Made by a program: the position numbers and the translations under genes
Shown here: positions 56,417 to 64,000 of the stretch, in pieces
How positions within the stretch are numbered: position 1 is the first letter of the stretch
Layout: every line of letters starts with the position of its first letter
Assembly (NCBI GenBank): GCA_032622095.1
Contig: CP136063.1
Coordinates: forward strand, 270,499,426-270,563,425
Direction of reading: 5' to 3'
Source of the DNA: Siphonodentalium dalli
Lineage: Eukaryota; Mollusca; Scaphopoda; Gadilida; Siphonodentaliidae
DNA length: 64,000 bases
The notes under the pieces: generated by a model
Told to the model about the DNA's origin: nothing
The model's database searches: none
The model's input: the letters and a program-made list of their open reading frames with translations, nothing else

Positions 56417-58114
56417 TAAAGGTTGTTCCACACCGGGCGCGAGCGAGCGATTATAACGGCCGTTTTCTAACGTCCGTAGCAGTTCAAAGCGCGCGATTTT
56501 TATGTCCACACCGCAAGCGACTGAAACGCTTCGTCGCGCGCGATAGTGAGGTTATTATTCTGTGTGTACGCTAATTTGCGGGGAGTCAGGTGGCTGCATG
56601 GGGGATACCACCACCCCACACACTTATGACTAATGTGTAGGGTTTCTACAAACAACGTGTAGCCCTGCTACACAACCATTATTCATTTTTTATCTTAAAC
56701 ATATTTTACACAATAAATGGGTCAATTTATACACATGTATACACACTGGTGTGCATAAAATCAACACATATGCCTTACACATGTTGTGTAAATTCTTACA
56801 CATATATATCGTAGACAAGAATGTAAAGTTCAGTATTCCGAACTGTGGGTATGTAGTATTCATGGCAAATGGAGATTTATATGTTAAAACTTTCATGGCG
56901 TACAATGGTACGTAATATTTTGCTCTGTCATGCGTGAGTTTTCGTTTTAAATGAACAAACCATGGTCGTGGCGTGGTTGCACGTGATTAGTATTAACGTA
57001 TTACAACAATCATGTAAACAAGAGTAAGAGCAGTATAATTTTTTCTTCATGAAAGTTTTAACAAATATATCCTCATATATCATTAATACAATACTCACAA
57101 GTCGGAATTCTGAACTTACATTCCTTGTCTACAATTTGTTCATTCTCGTCACTCAAAATTACATGTGTATTGAGACAGTAGTAAATTGTATTCCAAAACA
57201 TATACTCAAACAATATCGTCGTCATGTAGCAGACTATGAAACTGACGGCACCCAATGCGCACGATCTACATTCTTACACAAGTGTGTGTAATAAAATGTA
57301 CACATTATGTGTAGAACGGCACTTGGTCAATGTATTTGTATGTAAAACTACACATTGCTATGTGTATTAACCGTGTTTACACACTTGATGTGTAATCGTT
57401 TCTACACATTAGTTATAATAGTGCTCCCACCCGGTAATACGCGATTATTATTAGTTGATGAATGCATTGTCTCATGTTTACCACAACGTCTTTTGGAATG
57501 AACTAGCCTCGTTATATTCTTTATCATTTCCCCTGATTATACCAAAATATAATTCACCCGCCAATGGAGCAGATTATACGGTCCATGATTTTAGTTCTTT
57601 ACAAGGAATAAACTGAATATAGTAATCTAAGGTGGAATTTCAGTCACGAAAAATAACAAAAATAAATGGTTTAATTATTTGGTCATAGAGACATACAGTC
57701 ATACAGACACACATGGCATACATGCATACATACATACATACATACATACAGTCATACAGACACACACAGTCATACAGACACACATGTGCCATACAGACAC
57801 ACATGCGTTGTACTTCGATTATTAGCCTCTCGCTAAAGTCCTCCATTATCGCGGCGAAAAATCAGTGTGCTGTCATCAAATAGAAAAATAACGGTCGTAT
57901 AAACATCTATTTGAGAGCCGTCCAATTATCTCGCTGGTTTGCAACAAAGCGACAATTCGACGAAACATAAAATCACTGCTATAATCGCCTCGTGGTCAGC
58001 GAGTCGGTCGCTTGCGGTGTTAACATAAAAATCGCGCGCTTTGAACTGCTACGGACGTTAGAAAACGGCCGTTATAATCGCTCGCTCGCGCCCTGTGTGG
58101 AACAACCTTTAGGA
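56417..58114. mobile_element. 1.7-kb fold-back element with nested inverted arms
   Basis: Outer arms 56417-56524 and 58005-58114 are near-identical inverted copies (AAAGGTTGTTCCACAC, GCGAGCGAGCGATTATAACG, GCAGTTCAAAGCGCGCGATT). Inner arms 56812-56905 and 57047-57137 are also inverted (TTAAAACTTTCATG; TGTAAAGTTCAGTATTCCGA). Copies of TACACATTATGTGTAG-type words occupy the zones 56630-56780 and 57280-57420. There is no transposase. The outer arm in both places keeps an open frame (IKIARFELLRTLENGRYNRS), which is expected from sequence identity. Confidence 0.75.
57716..57800. repeat. CATA / CACACA microsatellite
   Basis: CATACATACATACATACATA followed by repeats of CATACAGACACACA. It lies within the fold-back element's right half. 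Confidence 0.85.
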
Positions 58115-58119
58115 GGTAT

Positions 58120-59950
58120 TAGGTATTCCAAAAATACCGGTATTCGTATACCAACCTTCCCAAAAAATGATCATAAGAATAATATAAATGCGATGTTTGT
58201 CACAATAAATGCACGGTTTGACATACAGATCGTCGATCATCAATTTATATCATTTTAGACATGGACATGATGACCGGCGTTCGTACGGCAATAGAGAATT
58301 TATCCATATGACTGTTAACTGGTATTTCGTATTCCACCCTCTGTGTTAAGTGGTATTATTCAGTGTTCCAGGGGGTGGGGTGCTCTTATATGGTGTGAAG
58401 TTTACAACTAATGTGGCAGTCATGAAATTTTTAATTATTAGAACTGTTTGGGACATATACACCCCAATCACCCTGTCTTCGCGCTCCTGTTGGTGGTGGC
58501 CTTATCAATCTATTGCTTCGTTGAACTTTTTTTATTACAAATTTGAGGTAATAGTTCTTGATGCGTGTAATTTCGTTCCACTTTACAACAGCGGCACAAG
58601 CATTACTATTGTTTTACCTACCGGCTCAGATCGAGGCCTCGTGGATCAATAGCGACGTCCATCTTACGTTTTCATAGGATACAAATTGATCGGATTTTAG
58701 GTAAGTGAAACTAATTAGTAATCAATTGAAGTGATTTCTCATTATGAACAGACTGTTACTAGTAAAATACTTAATCGACCTACAATTAAAAGTGCACGAC
58801 TTATCGATTTTATTCAAATGAAATTTGATAGTAAATCGGCCTAAATTTTGTTTCCGTAAAATATTTCAGAAAATGAAATCCGTCATTGATAAATGAACAT
58901 GTTTTTGGTCAAAATAGTAACTTCTGATGGACTATGATTATACGGCATTTATGATTCATATAATATGAACATAAGCTAGCTTAATTAACGAACCAAAGCT
59001 GACTAACATTGGTGCCCGTTTGGTGGGTTGGGGCAATTAACTGTTAGTGTGGTCATTCAACCAGTAAAACTGTTGTTGTGATATGGCATAGCAGCTGAAA
59101 CGACGATAAACCTCTATCAACCGACCAACATGGATGTCCATGTGGCTTCAATCTCACATGATTGAATAATTTTACAACTGGTACTTCAAATTCATAAAGT
59201 TAGAAATATTCTAAATGTGGCCATTTGTTGGTCTAGTTACAACATATTTTACACTGAATACCAAAGTTAGGGGGGTCAATCCCAGAAACCCTCCCACCAA
59301 TTATGTGGTTCTAAACCCAGCTCATAAATCAACCCGCAAGGTTAACAGTTCACATACGGTACATATGGGTAAATCTCATATTTCTGCCCCTATTTGAACC
59401 AAATATAAAACGAGAGGCCGATCACGATCGGCAGATGTTTAACCCATACCTTGGCGATAGCGATTAGCTATAACTGATAATTGGTCAAAGATATGATCAC
59501 AGTAATACATATATCAGTACTTAAACATAAAATCAAAAGCTCATATTATATAATTTGTCTTAATAAGGGGTTAAAGTATTTGGGGTGGGTGAGTCGTTTT
59601 AAATCTCATAACTCTGTCCCTATTCACACAAGGACCTCTCACTGTGAGATACAATGGTTTAGCCATTAATCAATTTGACAGATAGGATAAATAATTATCC
59701 AGCCAGCAGGTTGTTTATCTTTACCTTTATACAACGGCAATACATGCAACTATTGAAATAAAATCTGCCTATTTTCAAAACAGGACATCACACCTAATTA
59801 ATGATATACAATTAAAACAAATTAGTGTCAATGACATTTTTTTTTAATTAAATAATTTTGTTATTATTATAAAAGTTTTTTAATATTTTTGGCCTGTTAA
59901 ATTGAGCGAGGAAATTCAAGATAAACATTTTTTTTAAAATTAAAATTTGG
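58120..59950. other. Unassigned AT-rich spacer with one short hairpin
   Basis: No gene is supported. A perfect short palindrome GCCGATCACGATCGGC lies at about 59417-59432. The DNA around TAAATCTCATATTTCTGCCC (59370) and TAAATCTCATAACTCTGTCC (59601) is a weak direct repeat. Confidence 0.4.
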
Positions 59951-59959
59951 AATTAAAAA

Positions 59960-60320
59960 AAAGGGGTCATAACTCCTTTAAAATAAATCGGATCAAACCC
60001 ATATTCGAACTTGATCTGTATTTTGGGCTGACAATCTCACATATCAAATTTGTTGTCAATCAGATAAAAAAAATGTGTGAGTTTTTGCAGCATGCGTGAA
60101 TTCTAAGTAAAAAGGACCATAACTTTGTAAAAAAAATCTTGGATCAAACCCATATTCGAACTCGAACTGTATTTTGGGTTGTGAAACCTATATACCGGTA
60201 TATACTGTACAAAATTTGGTTTCGATCAAATAGAAAATGTTAGAGTTATCACATTATGCCTAAAGTGTCTACGGAGGGACAGACAGACGTACCCGGTACA
60301 GATGGAAGGACGAACGACTA
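59960..60320 (+). repeat. Two units of a dispersed 'GGATCAAACCCATATTCGAA' repeat with ACAGACAGACG tail
   Basis: TCATAACT..TT, GGATCAAACCCATATTCGAA and CTGTATTTTGGGTTG occur at about 59967-60050 and 60117-60185, followed by ACGGAGGGACAGACAGACG and GGACGAACGAC. This order resembles a widespread invertebrate dispersed repeat. Non-coding. Confidence 0.65.
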
Positions 60321-61170
60321 GTGGCCAAACATTGACACTAAGTGTACCTTAATATGGTATACATGTAGGTACCGGTACACATAAACTTTTTATCTCATGT
60401 AGAGTACAAGAAAAATATATCAAATCTGGTGTGCCCCTTTAATATTTCTATTTACAGTTGTAATCAATTGAAATCAATGTCGAAAAAGCTTTCCATTAAT
60501 ATATTAATAAAACAAACTAGACCTACAGTTCTAAAAGTGTTATGAACAATTATTTTGTTCTCATAGACTGATTAGACTGATACAGAGCGTTCAAGTTTAA
60601 AAAAATTTGAAAACCAAAGTTGTCTTCCCATGACCCATGCAACCAACAAAATTCCAAAAAATCTACTAAACACAATCACATTATTAACTGCCAATAGTAA
60701 TGCTATTAAACAATAAAACCAGATTACATGTATGCCTTTAAGATGCACAACATATTGTCAATAACACTCACCAGTGGGTGCTAAATATACATGTAAGGTT
60801 ACTGGCGTTTAAAGCCGTTATCTCAGCGTTGAAAACGCACCCAATGCTGCTGTTTGTTGTTATGTGTGCAGCAGATACAGTGTATGTGTAACATTAAAGG
60901 CATGTACTCAATCTGATCAGACCGTCATAAATTACTATTTCTTTGACTTCGGGGTTTACAAATAATTGATTCGAGTCGAGGAACCTACCCATCAACGCTC
61001 AGTTTGACCAGATATCATTTTTTGAAGTTTTGTTATATCTATTGTTTGTGGCCCAGAACACGCTGTCAAAAGGATTACCCAGTATATGTCTGCCCGAGTC
61101 GTCAATGATCCAGTCATTCGCACAGACATTTGTTTAATACAGTTCTTTATGCCAATTTTTAATTAGTTTA
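60321..61170. other. Unassigned spacer
   Basis: AT-rich; no coding, RNA or repeat feature recognised. Confidence 0.4.
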
Positions 61171-61175
61171 TGAAT

Positions 61176-61331
61176 AGAACCTGGTGTGAAATTGTCTACA
61201 ATGGAGGTTACGAGCAGTTTACCTCATCAAAATACAAACCATTAATAGAACAATGCATATATGGCATCAGTACTGACAGTAGCTCGCAGACGAGTATGAA
61301 TCGCCACACCGTAGCATTTCAACCAGGCTCT
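61176..61331. mobile_element. 156-bp MITE-like repeat, copy 2
   Basis: Second copy of the element at 44245-44398, same orientation: starts AGAACCTGGTGTGAAATT and ends ACCAGGCTCT. Several internal substitutions and small indels separate the copies, so neither derives from a recent event. Confidence 0.65.
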
Positions 61332-63534
61332 GCTCAATGCTCATAATTAATTTTATGACCCAATGTATATTTGTTTTTATTTGATAATTTATGCAATAAG
61401 AGCAAATACGTCTCTATAGAAATATGCATTTTTTCAAGACTGAGGACAATAATCGAATGGATCATCTGGACTTGTTACGTTGTAAGTTAAATACCATACC
61501 GAATCAACAGATATATATATATACATGTATATAGGCTTATCATTACATGTACATGTATTTATGTAGATTGTGTTATCAATCAGTTTATTGCCCAATATCG
61601 TGCATCTATCAATTCGGTCGATTTATCTTGATATACGGAGCGCGCAGACTCTCATTTCTTGTGCTTTTACTCAATGAGGTTAAATGATTTAGCCTTGAAT
61701 CATTTCGTTTTCAAGTAGAGTAAATCTTGATTTTCAATTTAGTTCCATTGTTTACGAAAAATGTGCTATCAACACGCATGTCAGTGTTCATGTTAGTTAA
61801 TGTCATCCTAACAAACCGCGGTCGAGGGGTGGAGCTTATTCAGCTTAATTTTATATCAAGATGCCCGCAGCTGTTGTCAGACGTCTATTGAAACAAGACA
61901 GCTGTCAATCAAGACTAGATTTTAAATGTATTCGCATATCAATTTCCAATGCAATTTACAATTTACAATGAAAATACATGTAATTGGTAGGGAATGCGAT
62001 AAAAAATCTACCCAATGCTGCACCAGGACTGGGTACATCACACAAGTGTACTCTATAAACATGGCCATACGGTACCCGGTATGCTATATGGAGAGTCGTG
62101 CATGCAGATTAAATGTCCTGTGGCTTCACACCAGTGATACTAGTATGTCCTCAAAATATATGGCAGTGTCAACACTGCGGATTACCGGTACAAATGTACA
62201 TGTACATGTTCAAAATACTACCGGTACTACATGTAATTGGTCAGCTAATATAATTATGCAGCTACATGCTTACAGCTAGTTCAATTTGGCAATAAATGGG
62301 CCCGGGGCCACCGGGTGGACCATATGCATTGGATACATATTTCAATTCAATCATGGCTTCAAAACATGCATTTGTGCTGACAAATTTGACACCACAGTTA
62401 GAATTGCTATATCTATGGTAATAGAAAAACTTTGGGCGCCTAAACCTTGACGCCCAGAAACAAAATGTCAACAGAATTATTGTGCTCTGCATGGCGAAAA
62501 GAGTCCACGTGGGGCGCGCACACATCACATGATGTTGTTTTCGCCCTTGCATGGATATGCATTCATCCACAGTTGAAATAACTGTACTTGAGTCAGATTA
62601 AGTAAACTGCTGTGTATATACATGTATATGCATGTACATGTTGTATGTTAGCAATATTAAGCGCAAGATCCGCCCTTGATAACTTGAACAAATAAGGTTC
62701 ATTGGATACAATTGAACAACATTTTGTGTCTTTGTTTGAAAACAGATCACTGAGAACAGACTGTTACAGTACAAGCGTGACACCAAATATTTTGTTATGT
62801 TTGTGCAGAAATAGTAATGTTATCAAGAGAGTTAATAAGTCAGTGTAACATGTACATGTACTAGTATGTAAGACAAATCAGCAATGCATATATATATTCA
62901 CTTCTATAAATTAAATTTGAAATCCAGTTGCCATGTATCTTCGAAAGGTTTGTGTAATGTCAGTCACAATAACATAAGTTGTCATGTTACTGTGCCGTAT
63001 ATTGGAATAAAATATATTAAATGCATTTTGCCTTTATATTTTCATGTAATGTCAGTCACTCAAACACTGAACTATTTGAACGATGCCATCTGATCGCTTG
63101 ACTAAATTCGGAACAATACAATATTTGCACATTACATGTAGCAGTAAGATTTTATAAAAATAACTAATGTGCCAGGAGGCTAATTACATATTAGGATATT
63201 CATCAGATTGATCAATAACAGATCTACCGTACTACCGGTACATTACTAAACTGTCGGCCAGTAACGATTCATCGTGAATCCAGTGTACCGATATACATGT
63301 ACATTTCAAATAATACATGTATCGTATTGCATCATATTTATCGCAATATGGGAAATAATATAAGTTCTGAAGATGGGCATGTGCATAAGAGCAACACCTG
63401 CAAATGCAGCAATGTTCTCTCAACTTCTCAAGTACTGTATACATGTTAAGAAGGCAACCTACAAGTTAATTAAAAAAAATTCTCATTTAGTAGACCGAGT
63501 ACTGACCCTACCGAGTAGTTGGGATAACAAGCTC
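61332..63534. other. Unassigned spacer with ACATGTAC motifs
   Basis: No gene is supported. The 102-codon minus frame at 62262-62570 includes FVSTNACFEAMIELKYVSNA and PPGGPGPIY. It looks protein-like but unrecognised and may belong to a dispersed repeat. ACATGTACATGTA words are frequent. Confidence 0.4.
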
Positions 63535-63655
63535 AGAGGCGGACTGGCCGATCGGGATACCAGAAAAATTCCTGACGGGCCCGAGGCCGTGGGGGAGGGG
63601 GTATATGTGGTTGGGCCGCAAATGAAACCGATGTGGGCCGCCACATGTGTTGTTT
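63535..63655. other. GC-rich island, possible dispersed-repeat fragment
   Basis: A sharply bounded GC-rich stretch in AT-rich DNA (GAGGCGGACTGGCCGATCGG, CCTGACGGGCCCGAGGCCGT, GGGCCGCAAATGAAACC). Both strands keep an open frame. The abrupt composition change suggests an inserted or repeat-derived fragment; identity unknown. Confidence 0.4.
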
Positions 63656-64000
63656 AACCAGCCTAATTGGCTAATAGTAATTTTGTCATTAAATGAACTT
63701 GTCAGCATCATATAACACCACGTAAAGACCCCGTTAATCTCGAGGTTTTTACGGCAACTCCCAGCTGTAAATACCGAAAAAAATTCACGCACACCTCATA
63801 TTTATTGCAAATAAATAAAATAGCGTTTTTTCTAACGTTCAAAGTTTTCAATTATGGATATACTCCGACAAGGCACGAGTTTTGTCGAACCATCTTATTA
63901 GATTTGTCCAAATTCACTTAATCTACGCATGTGTGCCGGAAGTTAGTCATGGTATGAATGATCCGCTTTGCCCACAGCACATCTTTTTACAATCTGGGGC

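Overview
This 64 kb window looks like gene-poor, repeat-rich nuclear DNA from a eukaryote, most likely a marine invertebrate (a lophotrochozoan such as a mollusc is my best guess). The basis is AT-rich composition, no dense prokaryote-like gene layout, non-LTR retrotransposons with a SGNH-esterase ORF1, a Crypton-type recombinase, a Helitron-type 3' end, many fold-back/MITE-like palindromes, abundant ACATGTA-type motifs and several satellite arrays. I found no intact host gene that I can name, no rRNA, no functional tRNA gene and no CRISPR array. Almost every supportable protein-coding stretch belongs to a decayed mobile element.

Layout, left to right. 0-3 kb: low-complexity DNA, a 41-bp minisatellite and one unassigned 97-codon ORF. 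3.36-6.88 kb: a 5'-truncated LINE on the minus strand lying between two 114-bp direct repeats. 9-11.1 kb: a tRNA-headed SINE-like element and GGCACCG-rich repeats. 11.3-12.2 kb: a second LINE fragment (+). 13.6-15.1 kb: two adjacent fold-back elements. 17.1-23.2 kb: long poly-G, then poly-C tracts, surrounding a 28-unit 87/88-bp hairpin satellite (19.35-21.79 kb) and a 136-bp palindrome. 24.74-24.95 kb: a clean Tc1/mariner-like MITE. 26.1-31.83 kb: a nearly full-length but frameshifted LINE on the minus strand (ORF1 with SGNH esterase; ORF2 with endonuclease, reverse transcriptase and C-terminal Cys/His motif). Its ORF1 is split by a 700-bp GC-rich fold-back insertion flanked by TA. 31.66-38.07 kb: a tandem duplication of about 3.1-3.3 kb, each copy holding a LINE C-terminal fragment, a Helitron-type element with internal 120-bp repeats, and a 136-bp hairpin. 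38.3-40.1 kb: a Crypton/DUF3504 tyrosine-recombinase pseudogene split by a (TA)n microsatellite. 40-52.5 kb: trinucleotide microsatellite, two arrays of a GGCCGC-containing repeat, a large inverted pair, a TTAGGGT-containing dispersed family and two related unassigned ORFs. 53-56.2 kb: more tandem repeats, ending in a six-unit satellite of about 385 bp. 56.4-58.1 kb: a 1.7-kb fold-back element. 58-64 kb: mostly unassigned AT-rich DNA with dispersed repeats.

The dominant theme is secondary structure. At least nine independent palindromic or fold-back loci occur, and in two of them (the hairpin satellite and the GC-rich insertion) both arms have changed together, so pairing is kept while the sequence differs. 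That is the observation I consider most worth following up. The other strong ones are the 114-bp flanking repeats around the first LINE, the duplication with a 7-bp microhomology junction, and the microsatellite inside the recombinase. All identifications are by eye; no database search or folding calculation was run.
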